A stretch of DNA of 64,000 nt. It comes from Pectobacterium peruviense. Its GTDB lineage: Bacteria > Pseudomonadota > Gammaproteobacteria > Enterobacterales > Enterobacteriaceae. Positions 56,877 to 64,000 of this stretch are shown here, piece after piece. A model generated the notes under the pieces. The model did not search any database. It was not told the origin of the DNA and saw only the letters and a program-made list of their open reading frames with translations. The stretch spans positions 62,001 through 126,000 of the forward strand of contig NZ_LXFV01000013.1 of NCBI RefSeq assembly GCF_002847345.1. The letters are read 5' to 3'. A program made the position numbers and the translations under genes. How positions within the stretch are numbered: the first letter of the stretch is position 1; every line of letters begins with the position of its first letter.

Positions 56877-56941
56877 AGGGGAAACACAGGAGGAGGTTCC
56901 CCCCTGTTGTCGCCCCGTGTATCTCGATGCTTAAACGATTG
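56872..56941 (+). repeat. Dispersed intergenic repeat, copy B (70 bp)
   Basis: The block TTTTTAGGGGAAACACAGGA at the start and GTCGCCCCGTGTATCTCGAT then GCTTAAACGATTG at the end match copy A (3554-3638, minus strand) closely. The middle is about 15 bases shorter. The ATG-proximal end lies just after the bcsG stop. Confidence 0.6.
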
Positions 56942-56964
56942 GCACTATGTTATGGCGGTTGACG

Positions 56965-58611
56965 TTATTGCGGGTAAGGCACCCAGTCTCCGCCGTTCAA
57001 ACGAATGTAGGGTTTTCCCTGATATTGCATCACGATAGCGTTCTCATTCTCCGAGATCGCTTCCGTTTGCGGCAGTGCGCTCGTTAGCGTTTGCCAGTCT
57101 ACAGAAGGCGCGGTGAATGCTTTGCCATCCACCATCCGCGCTACCAGTTCCGAAATCGCCATATAGCTGCTCGGGGACGTAATCTCCAGCGCATCGCCCT
57201 GATGCGGTGCCTGCATGCCAAACAGCTTCACGCCGACAGGAATATGCGTGATGCTCGGGCTGGGAATATCACGCAGCCCAGACATTTGCATCTTATCCCC
57301 GGCCAGCGCCGCGCCGTGTTCCGGCACAACGACCACCATGACTTTGCGACCAGACTTTTGCAACTCGTCAAAAAACGCATCCAGTTGATCAAACAAAATC
57401 TTCGCGCGTGGCGCATAGTCAGCCGACTGATTACTTCCAACAAAGCGGTTACCGTCATGCAGCGGAATCAGGTTAAAGAAGGTGGCGTTACGCGCCGTCG
57501 TCGCTTTACCTCGCTCGCCTAGCCAACGGTTTAACAGTTCCAGATCGTTATAAATCGGCTCGCCGTCAAACGAGGTAATCTGGTGGCTAATGCCCTCCTG
57601 CGACAGCATCGGGATCTGAATATCGCCCTCTTCACGCACCTCACGCAGGTAATTTCCAAAGACACCGGAATGATCGAGCATCAGTTGTTCTTCAAAGCCC
57701 AGCTTCACCAAGTTACTGAACAGGTAACACTGTTGATTCACCGGCTGGTACAAATCAGTGTGGGACTGTTGACCACAGCTTGCCCGCAGTAGGCGAATTG
57801 ACGCCGGCCCGCTATACGCGGTAGCGGAATTAAACTGACGGAACAGGATATCGAATTTCCTCCACAGCGGATGATTTTCCAACTGCGCCACTTCTATGTC
57901 CGACCATGCTAGCGAACAGATATTGATAATCAGGAGATCAAAAGGCTGCGCATCCTGCGGCAGCGTGGCGGGAAACGCCGTGGTTCGCGCTTTTTCTCGC
58001 GTATAAAATTGATTGAGATACGCCGTTAGGTTTGCGTTCGTTGGCGGTAATGTCGCCTCGGGCAGCGCAGTGCCTCCACCAGTTGGGGAAGCCGCTGCCG
58101 ATGTTGTGGACGCCGTCGATGTCGCTGGCATCAGCGACACCGCGGGACCCGCCAGATTGACGATGTTTAACCACGCCAGTGCCGCTACGGTAAACACCGT
58201 AATGCGAATCCACTGCGCGAAAAACAGATAAGCCACGGTAATCACCACCGCTGCACCGACCATTTGCCAGTTAATGAAGCGATTTAACAGCTCCAGCAAA
58301 TAAGCGGCGCTAAAGCCAACAACCTGCGTTCCCTGACTAAGGATGCTGTTGATGCCCGGCAGCCAGGTATCGTGGTAAAAAAGCCCGATACCGAGCGGGA
58401 TAGCAATAATATGACGCCAGCGGTGCAGCGTGACATTGGGGATAGGAAACAGCAGAAACGCCAGAAACACGAGATTAAGTAGCGGATGAAAATTCAGGTA
58501 CCCAAACCATAACAGGGCAAACTTCAGCAAAAAATACAAATTCCAGGCACCGAGACCACGCCAATAACGCCATAGGTTCTGCTGTTCTTGCGTACGTGTT
58601 TTTTCGTCCAT
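56965..58611 (-). CDS. bcsG: Cellulose phosphoethanolamine transferase BcsG
   Basis: BcsG attaches phosphoethanolamine from phosphatidylethanolamine to cellulose in the periplasm. I start at MDEKTRTQEQQNLWRYWRG (58611; 548 residues), since the longer frame overlaps bcsF. Four to five N-terminal membrane segments (residues 25-170) lead into an alkaline-phosphatase-fold domain: ASIRLLRASCGQ holds the nucleophile serine and a conserved Cys, and VVVPEHGAAL the Glu-His zinc ligands. It is the last gene of bcsEFG. Its presence predicts modified cellulose. Confidence 0.95.
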   Translation of the reverse strand: MDEKTRTQEQQNLWRYWRGLGAWNLYFLLKFALLWFGYLNFHPLLNLVFLAFLLFPIPNVTLHRWRHIIAIPLGIGLFYHDTWLPGINSILSQGTQVVGFSAAYLLELLNRFINWQMVGAAVVITVAYLFFAQWIRITVFTVAALAWLNIVNLAGPAVSLMPATSTASTTSAAASPTGGGTALPEATLPPTNANLTAYLNQFYTREKARTTAFPATLPQDAQPFDLLIINICSLAWSDIEVAQLENHPLWRKFDILFRQFNSATAYSGPASIRLLRASCGQQSHTDLYQPVNQQCYLFSNLVKLGFEEQLMLDHSGVFGNYLREVREEGDIQIPMLSQEGISHQITSFDGEPIYNDLELLNRWLGERGKATTARNATFFNLIPLHDGNRFVGSNQSADYAPRAKILFDQLDAFFDELQKSGRKVMVVVVPEHGAALAGDKMQMSGLRDIPSPSITHIPVGVKLFGMQAPHQGDALEITSPSSYMAISELVARMVDGKAFTAPSVDWQTLTSALPQTEAISENENAIVMQYQGKPYIRLNGGDWVPYPQ

Positions 58612-58612
58612 T

Positions 58613-58834
58613 TTATTTTTTAGTCTCTGCTGAAGTCGGCTTGGTTGAGACCGTCTTTGTTGAAGAAGGGCTACGCATCCAGACACTCGCAGGCTTCAGA
58701 TAGCGCGGCGACAAAAGCCTGTTTTTCCAATACTGAAGCCAGTGGGGGATCACACGGTGTGCCAGATAGCCAAGCGTAAAGAAGATGACCGCACTCAATA
58801 ACACCAGTTGAACGATATCAATCAGGTTCATCAT
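58613..58834 (-). CDS. bcsF: Cellulose accessory membrane protein BcsF
   Basis: A 73-residue single-span protein: IDIVQLVLLSAVIFFTLGYLAHR (about residues 5-27) and a basic tail (RVIPHWLQYWKNRLLSPRYL). In E. coli BcsF recruits BcsE to the synthase membrane complex. Its ATG overlaps the bcsE stop as ATGA, and bcsG starts one base after its stop, so the three are coupled. The chain is about ten residues longer than E. coli BcsF owing to its Ser/Thr/Lys end. Confidence 0.92.
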   Translation of the reverse strand: MMNLIDIVQLVLLSAVIFFTLGYLAHRVIPHWLQYWKNRLLSPRYLKPASVWMRSPSSTKTVSTKPTSAETKK

Positions 58835-60420
58835 GATAGTTCTCCCGGTGCACGAGTCAGTAAATCAGGCTCCAACAAATCAATAGCAATAGGTTCACGC
58901 CGCGCTGTCTGACTGCGCGGTGCAGATTCAGTCTGCTGCAATTGCACATAATCGTTAATCTGCTGTTCCCGCCCGGACGTGCTGTCCTGCGCCAACGATT
59001 TGATCTCCGCCAGAATCTGTAAATCCTGTGACCACACAATCCGATTGCTGAACACTTCATCCACTGGCAGACGGAAGATAGATTTCAACGCGATATCCAA
59101 TTCATTCAGACGACAATTGGACAGGAATAAAAACAGACGACCCTGCGCGATCGTGACGACATCACCAAAACGCCTCAGCGTACACAGCGTCAACACCTGC
59201 GCCGCTCGCACCCCCGGTACAGGACGCAATGCCACCAGCACGCCTTTGCTGCCTTCAGGCATCAACGTACTATCAATCAACATCTGCACAGACTGCCGAA
59301 ATGTCTCAGGAGGCTGGTAACCCTTAATCTGCAGCGGCCGCATGGTGGTCAGCAGAACCTCGACATCGACAGGAACATGTTTAGTAAAGCGCTGCCCTTG
59401 CACGCTTTCAACCCGCGTCAGGAAGCGAGATAGCGGTTCTGAATGGGAGACAATAAGGTTTGCGCCACACGCCAATAACAGGCGCTCGTCGCTGGCGCGC
59501 AGGCAGGGCTTCATTTCCCGCACCACAATCTTCAGCAATTCGCCACGCTGCCGCCGCAGGCTATGAACCTGTTTGACAAGTGTATCCACCTGACTGGTTT
59601 GATTGAGTGCAAAAACGAGAGTGGCGGCATTCGTCAGCATGCCGGTTTGTACCAAGATGGCATTGTCGTCCAGTAGCTGCCAATTTTCTGACAGCGCAGG
59701 GGCACCTTCCATCACGCTCTTTTCCATCAAAAAGAGCCCATCGTCATTCAGAGACGGCGTGAGGATTGGCTCTTCTTCCGCCAGCATTTGCCAGCCGTCA
59801 TTATCGGGTTGCAACATCTGCACCTTATTCGCCCGTACGCCTCTCTCCGTTGCCCACCATGACACCAGATACTGCGCGCGATCCTGCTGCCATTGCAGGC
59901 TGGCCAAACCGTAAAGCCCGCGATGTTGGGAGATCAGCATATTTTTCAGACGGGTCACGCCACTGCTATGACTGAGAACCACCAGCGTACACTGGCGCTG
60001 ATGTAGCCATGCCGCCGTATCATCCACCCAGCGCTGTAGCCTCTCCGGAGAAATATCCCGCCATAGGCTAGCCGGTGCATAAAGCACCAACAGCCGATTT
60101 TTTGGGCGCAATGCACGCATTAAATCATCGGTTAAATTCAGCAATGCGGCTTTATTTTCAGGAATTACATAGCAGGGTAATTGTTTTAATTCAGTAGTAT
60201 TCGTTTCTTTAGTAAACAACGCCGTCAGCAGGGCGTCAGATCGTTCCCCACAGCCTATTAACGCCACTCTCGCGTCGTTATTTTGGCTATGTATGACCTG
60301 CTGGCAAAATAATGCAGCATCAACCTGTCGATCAATATTTACCCAATAAAAGCCAGCCTGCTGGAGCGTAGCCAGCTCATCCCAAAGGTGACGAATACCT
60401 AATGAAAAGTTCTGCTTCAT
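58831..60420 (-). CDS. bcsE: c-di-GMP-binding cellulose regulator BcsE
   Basis: BcsE binds c-di-GMP and BcsRQ and increases cellulose output. I start at MKQNFSLGIRHLWDELATL (60420; 529 residues), close to the E. coli length, leaving out the open frame to 60495. The degenerate receiver-like N domain is followed by LLLACGANLIV and the degenerate GGDEF domain, whose I-site RxGD is present as RRFGDVVTIAQGRLFLFLS. It begins the bcsEFG operon, divergent from bcsRQA. Confidence 0.95.
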   Translation of the reverse strand: MKQNFSLGIRHLWDELATLQQAGFYWVNIDRQVDAALFCQQVIHSQNNDARVALIGCGERSDALLTALFTKETNTTELKQLPCYVIPENKAALLNLTDDLMRALRPKNRLLVLYAPASLWRDISPERLQRWVDDTAAWLHQRQCTLVVLSHSSGVTRLKNMLISQHRGLYGLASLQWQQDRAQYLVSWWATERGVRANKVQMLQPDNDGWQMLAEEEPILTPSLNDDGLFLMEKSVMEGAPALSENWQLLDDNAILVQTGMLTNAATLVFALNQTSQVDTLVKQVHSLRRQRGELLKIVVREMKPCLRASDERLLLACGANLIVSHSEPLSRFLTRVESVQGQRFTKHVPVDVEVLLTTMRPLQIKGYQPPETFRQSVQMLIDSTLMPEGSKGVLVALRPVPGVRAAQVLTLCTLRRFGDVVTIAQGRLFLFLSNCRLNELDIALKSIFRLPVDEVFSNRIVWSQDLQILAEIKSLAQDSTSGREQQINDYVQLQQTESAPRSQTARREPIAIDLLEPDLLTRAPGELS

Positions 60421-60761
60421 AGACTGATTTTCTTTTCCGTTAATGGCGGCAACTAACCAATCAAAATAAACTCTAGCAGCCCCTTGTAGGATCACAATGT
60501 CGTCCCCTTAATTATTGCGTTTCCTTAATAAATTCCCTCTTTTACTATTTTTAGCGTTCAACATTACAAACACCAATTCGTTGCTATAGTTAATTGGCAC
60601 ACCTGACTACATTATTAAAGACAGCCGAGGCTTAAAGGCTTAAGCCTTCATCTGCAAGACTATCTGGTGTGGACACAATCAAAGAACCCCTACATCTGCC
60701 ATTCAGATGTTTCCCTTTATCGATCTCAATGATAATGGATAGCCTATTTCAGAGGCATGGA
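60421..60761. other. Divergent control region, bcsE / bcsR
   Basis: The 341 bases hold TTGCTATAGT (60581-60590), an extended -10 (TGCTATAGT) pointing to bcsR. No other operator could be assigned. GAGGC at about 60751 is the likely bcsR ribosome site. Confidence 0.45.
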
Positions 60762-60971
60762 ATGAATAACGAACCGACTCGTATAGATACCAGCGCACGC
60801 GCCGATTTAACCGAAAATGCAAGATCCGATGACGACTTACGGGTGCTCAGTCAGGCTTTTTCTTTACCTGAAATAAACTATATCGATATCGCCCGTCAGG
60901 CGCGTCTGAGCCAAATGATGGCTCGCTGGCCGTTGCTGGATGAATTAAAAGAACCGGCTGGGAGCGACTGA
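60762..60971 (+). CDS. bcsR: Cellulose biosynthesis protein BcsR
   Basis: A 69-residue regulatory protein that pairs with BcsQ and is needed for assembly of the synthase. I start at MNNEPTRIDTSARADL (60762), with GAGGC upstream, because E. coli BcsR starts MNNNEPD; the frame is open to 60669. The conserved part is LSQAFSLPEINYIDIARQARL then WPLLDEL, matching the E. coli LKQAFSLPDIDYADI and RWPLLAEF. Three bases separate it from bcsQ. Confidence 0.93.
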   Translation: MNNEPTRIDTSARADLTENARSDDDLRVLSQAFSLPEINYIDIARQARLSQMMARWPLLDELKEPAGSD

Positions 60972-60973
60972 CG

Positions 60974-61711
60974 ATGCCCGTTATTGCATTGCAGGGAATC
61001 CGTGGAGGCGTGGGGACAACCTCGATAGCCGCAGCATTGGGATGGGCCTTCCAACGGCTGGGCGAATCCGCACTGGTGATTGATTTCTCACCGGACAATT
61101 TGCTACGCATTAACTTTAATATGCCGTTTGAGCAACGCCGCGGCTGGGCACGGGCAGAAGCCGACGGCGCACCCTGGCAAACCGGCGCCATGCAATATCT
61201 CCCCGGACTGGATTTTCTGCCGTTTGGCCGCCTGAACACGCAGGAAATCGCGACACTGCAACAACATTACCAACAGCACCCCGCGATGTGGCAAAACCAT
61301 CTGACACAGCTCAGCGCTTCGGGACGGCATCGCTGGGTATTGATCGATGTACCAGCGGACAACAGCCCGCTGACACGGCAGGCGCTGGCCACCGCAAATA
61401 CCGTTTTTCAGGTGGTGGTGGCGGATGCCAACTGCCATTCACGCCTACATCAACAGGCGTTACCGCGTCAGTGCCATTTTCTGGTCAATCAATTTTCCAC
61501 CCTCAGTACGCTTCAGCAGGATTTGCACCAGCTCTGGCTGCACACGCTTTCGCATCTGCTGCCGCTAGTGGTACACCGTGACGAAGCGTTGTCAGAATCA
61601 CTGATGCTGAAACAACCGCTGGGCGAATGCCGCCCAGACAGCGTGGCAGCGGAAGAGATCATGACGCTAGCAAACTGGTGCCTGATTCACGTCAAGGAAA
61701 GCGGCGTATGA
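60974..61711 (+). CDS. bcsQ: MinD/ParA-like ATPase BcsQ
   Basis: BcsQ is a cytoplasmic SIMIBI ATPase that localises the cellulose synthase together with BcsR. The 245 residues start with the atypical Walker A GIRGGVGTTSIAAALG (the family's GGVGTT form), then VIDFSPDNLLRINFNMPF and QRRGWARAEADG. DANCHSRLHQQALP and the ending VAAEEIMTLANWCLI are conserved with E. coli. Its stop overlaps the start of bcsA, so they are coupled. There is no premature stop near the start, unlike the mutated copy in E. coli K-12. Confidence 0.95.
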   Translation: MPVIALQGIRGGVGTTSIAAALGWAFQRLGESALVIDFSPDNLLRINFNMPFEQRRGWARAEADGAPWQTGAMQYLPGLDFLPFGRLNTQEIATLQQHYQQHPAMWQNHLTQLSASGRHRWVLIDVPADNSPLTRQALATANTVFQVVVADANCHSRLHQQALPRQCHFLVNQFSTLSTLQQDLHQLWLHTLSHLLPLVVHRDEALSESLMLKQPLGECRPDSVAAEEIMTLANWCLIHVKESGV

Positions 61712-64000
61712 GTGGCATCCTGCGCTTATTCCTCGTTCCGCCCGCCAGACAGGCGATACAGCAGCGCTACCGTGGCTATCGCCAGAAGGGTGCCTCCGCA
61801 TTTGCCGCCTTTTTCGCCACGCTGTTTGCGATACTTGGCTGGATCTTCCTGCGGCTGGAGTCTGACGGCTGGCAACAGATTCGAGCGCAGCGCGCCTATT
61901 GGTTCCCACACATTTCGCCTCAGCGCCCACGCCCAGCGGATGTGCTTCGCTATCTGACGCAGGGTATTTGGCTGCTGACCATCAAAAATGGCCAGTTACC
62001 CACATCGCGCCGTAACTACTTCTCTGCGCTACCGCGCTGGCGGCAACGCTATATGAATGCGCAGCAAGAGCTGTTTACCCGCTTTAGCCATGCGAATACT
62101 GACGATCGCGAAGACGGTGAATCAGACACCATCCAGACAAGCCGCGTACAGACGCTAGTGACGGTAACGCTGAGTCTGCTGTGTGCGGCACTGGCGCTGC
62201 TGTGCATCACACAGCCATTTGATTTGCTATCGCAATTTATTTTCATGACGCTGCTGTGGGGCATTGCCATGCTCGTTCGCAATATGCCAGGACGCATGCC
62301 GACGCTCATGATGATCGCCCTTTCTTTCACGGTCTCCTGCCGTTACCTGTGGTGGCGCTACACCGAAACGCTGAACTGGGACGATCCTGTCAGTCTGGTC
62401 TGCGGTCTATTGCTGCTGGCAGCCGAAACCTATGCCTGGGTCGTGTTGGTTCTCGGCTATTTCCAGACGATCTGGCCGCTCAACCGCCACCCTGTTTCGC
62501 TGCCGGAAGACAGCAAAACGTGGCCGACCGTCGATCTCATGATTCCAACCTACAATGAACCGTTGAGCGTCGTGAAACCGACGGTATATGCCGCGTTGGG
62601 TATCGATTGGCCTAAAGACAAGCTCAACATTTATATTCTGGATGACGGCGGTCGTGCCGAATTTAAAGCCTTCGCAGAGGAGGTTGGCGTCCATTACATC
62701 GCCCGCGTTACACACGAGCATGCCAAAGCCGGGAATATCAACAACGCCCTGAAGCAGGCAACAGGCGAGTTCGTCGCCATTTTCGACTGCGACCACGTCC
62801 CTACCCGCTCCTTTCTGCAATTAACCATGGGTTGGTTTTTCAAAGACAAAAAGCTGGCGATGTTACAAACGCCACACCATTTCTTCTCACCCGACCCGTT
62901 TGAACGCAATCTGGGACGCTTCCGCCGCACACCCAACGAAGGCACGCTGTTCTACGGTTTGGTTCAGGACGGTAACGACATGTGGGACGCCACATTCTTC
63001 TGCGGTTCCTGCGCCATCCTGCGGCGTAAACCGCTGGATGAGATTAGCGGCATCGCCGTCGAAACGGTGACGGAGGATGCCCACACCTCGCTGCGCCTGC
63101 ACCGTCGTGGATACAGCTCAGCCTATATTCGCATTCCGCAGGCGGCTGGACTGGCGACCGAAAGCCTCTCAGCCCACATCGGGCAACGTATTCGCTGGGC
63201 GCGCGGCATGGTGCAAATTTTCAGGTTGGATAACCCGCTGTTCGGCAAAGGGCTGAAGCTAGGGCAGCGCTTGTGTTATGCCAACGCCATGATGCACTTT
63301 CTGTCTGGGATTCCCCGGCTGATCTTCCTGACCGCGCCGCTGGCATTTCTCCTGATGCACGCTTACATCATTTTCGCCCCCGCGTTGGCGATTGCGCTCT
63401 ACGTACTGCCGCACATGGTGCACGCCAGCCTGACCAACTCGCGCATTCAGGGCCGCTACCGCCACTCTTTCTGGAGTGAAATCTATGAAACCGTGCTGGC
63501 GTGGTACATCGCTCGTCCCACCACCGTCGCGCTGTTTAACCCGCACAAAGGGAAATTCAACGTGACAGCCAAGGGTGGGCTCGTTGAAGAACAGCATGTC
63601 GACTGGGTGATTACGCGGCCTTATCTGGTACTGGTGCTGCTGAATATCGCCGGGGTGGCGTATGGCATCTGGCGTCTGATTTATGGGCCGTCGGAAGAGA
63701 TCATGACGGTGCTCATCAGCCTGCTTTGGGTCGTGTACAACATGACGATTTTAGGCGGTGCCGTCGCGGTTGCGGTCGAAGCCAAGCAGGTGCGTCAGGC
63801 ACACCGCGTGGAGATGTCGATGTCCGCGTCCATCCTTCGCGCCGATGGTCATCTTTTCCCCTGTGTCCTGCGCGACTACTCTGATGGCGGTGTGGGCGTT
63901 GAAGCCCGCGAATCCGGCATTCTTCAGGTTGGAGATAACGTTTCGCTGTTGCTAAAACGCGGCCAGCAAGAGTACGCCTTCCCTTTCAGCGTCACTCGCG
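61708..64000 (+). CDS. bcsA: Cellulose synthase catalytic subunit BcsA, 3' end outside window
   Basis: BcsA makes cellulose from UDP-glucose and threads it through the inner membrane. About 764 codons are visible and the frame is open at 64000; roughly 100 more are expected. The ATG overlaps the bcsQ stop. N-terminal cytoplasmic part and early membrane segments come first (about residues 140-260), then the glycosyltransferase family 2 domain: DDGG (about 312), DCDH (360), TED (457) and QRIRW (493). More membrane spans follow, then the PilZ domain for c-di-GMP with RQAHR (696-700) and DYSDGG (723). bcsB should follow beyond the window. Confidence 0.96.
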   Translation, partial: MSGILRLFLVPPARQAIQQRYRGYRQKGASAFAAFFATLFAILGWIFLRLESDGWQQIRAQRAYWFPHISPQRPRPADVLRYLTQGIWLLTIKNGQLPTSRRNYFSALPRWRQRYMNAQQELFTRFSHANTDDREDGESDTIQTSRVQTLVTVTLSLLCAALALLCITQPFDLLSQFIFMTLLWGIAMLVRNMPGRMPTLMMIALSFTVSCRYLWWRYTETLNWDDPVSLVCGLLLLAAETYAWVVLVLGYFQTIWPLNRHPVSLPEDSKTWPTVDLMIPTYNEPLSVVKPTVYAALGIDWPKDKLNIYILDDGGRAEFKAFAEEVGVHYIARVTHEHAKAGNINNALKQATGEFVAIFDCDHVPTRSFLQLTMGWFFKDKKLAMLQTPHHFFSPDPFERNLGRFRRTPNEGTLFYGLVQDGNDMWDATFFCGSCAILRRKPLDEISGIAVETVTEDAHTSLRLHRRGYSSAYIRIPQAAGLATESLSAHIGQRIRWARGMVQIFRLDNPLFGKGLKLGQRLCYANAMMHFLSGIPRLIFLTAPLAFLLMHAYIIFAPALAIALYVLPHMVHASLTNSRIQGRYRHSFWSEIYETVLAWYIARPTTVALFNPHKGKFNVTAKGGLVEEQHVDWVITRPYLVLVLLNIAGVAYGIWRLIYGPSEEIMTVLISLLWVVYNMTILGGAVAVAVEAKQVRQAHRVEMSMSASILRADGHLFPCVLRDYSDGGVGVEARESGILQVGDNVSLLLKRGQQEYAFPFSVTR

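Larger units (their letters stand above)
56527..56964. other. Gap between HmsP-like gene and bcsG
   Basis: These 438 bases hold a small stem CCTAAGC/GCTTAGG (about 56711-56726), a plus-strand terminator-like hairpin (56854-56876) with no gene before it, and repeat copy B (56872-56941). No protein-coding frame was recognised. Confidence 0.55.

Noticed and set aside
1-64000. CRISPR array, tRNA or rRNA genes, transposases, integrases or phage genes
   Set aside because: None were recognised on either strand. The only repeats are ERIC, the two-copy element and the duplicated receptor domains.

Overview
The window looks like a chromosomal segment of a soft-rot enterobacterium, most likely Pectobacterium or a close relative. 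The reasons are: gene order that follows the E. coli rpoH-ftsYEX-zntA-yhhQ-dcrB-kdgK-dctA-bcs segment almost gene for gene; three ERIC elements; a KdgR-like operator in front of kdgK, typical of pectinolytic enterobacteria; and a bcsEFG/bcsRQA cellulose locus. The genus is inferred from these traits, not from any search.

Layout. 0-5 kb: an uncharacterised TPR-like protein (cut by the window start) overlapping a DUF3142 protein, then trmL, a glutamine-rich secreted small protein and an AEC permease. 5.3-10.4 kb: the phosphate-controlled ugpBAECQ glycerol-3-phosphate operon with a three-unit Pho box. 10.4-14.3 kb: a compact defence/toxin-antitoxin island with a TacA-TacT pair, a SymE-type toxin, an orphan ribbon-helix-helix protein and a very AT-rich retron (effector, reverse transcriptase and a predicted msr-msd RNA). 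14.6-20.9 kb: a four-carbon sugar acid (threonate-type) pathway: a DeoR regulator divergent from dehydrogenase, kinase, decarboxylase, isomerase and a GntP-type permease. 21.2-29.5 kb: four consecutive chemoreceptor genes. 29.5-35.7 kb: livKHMGF plus a terminal PLP aminotransferase. 36.1-51.8 kb: conserved backbone (panM, rpoH, ftsXEY, rsmD, yhhL, yhhM, a DUF1820 gene, yhhN, zntA, tusA, yhhQ, dcrB, yhhS, yhjD, kdgK). 51.8-64 kb: yhjJ, dctA, a shortened HmsP/YhjK-like protein, bcsGFE and bcsRQA (bcsA cut by the window end).

In E. coli livKHMGF and ugpBAECQ are close neighbours. Here about 20 kb (retron/TA island, sugar-acid operon, receptors) lies between them, so 10.4-29.5 kb reads as an accessory insertion made of several modules. 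No integrase, transposase, tRNA or CRISPR array was seen.

The most interesting item is the retron. Promoter, a1/a2 pair, two msr hairpins, an msd hairpin, effector and reverse transcriptase can all be placed. The a2 strand that must pair to form the msr-msd RNA is also the Shine-Dalgarno sequence of the effector toxin. Other points of note are a preQ1-I-type riboswitch overlapping the yhhQ ribosome site, a two-copy dispersed intergenic repeat not matching ERIC, a c-di-GMP regulator that has lost its EAL domain beside the cellulose genes, and a ZntA with a long His/Cys-rich head.
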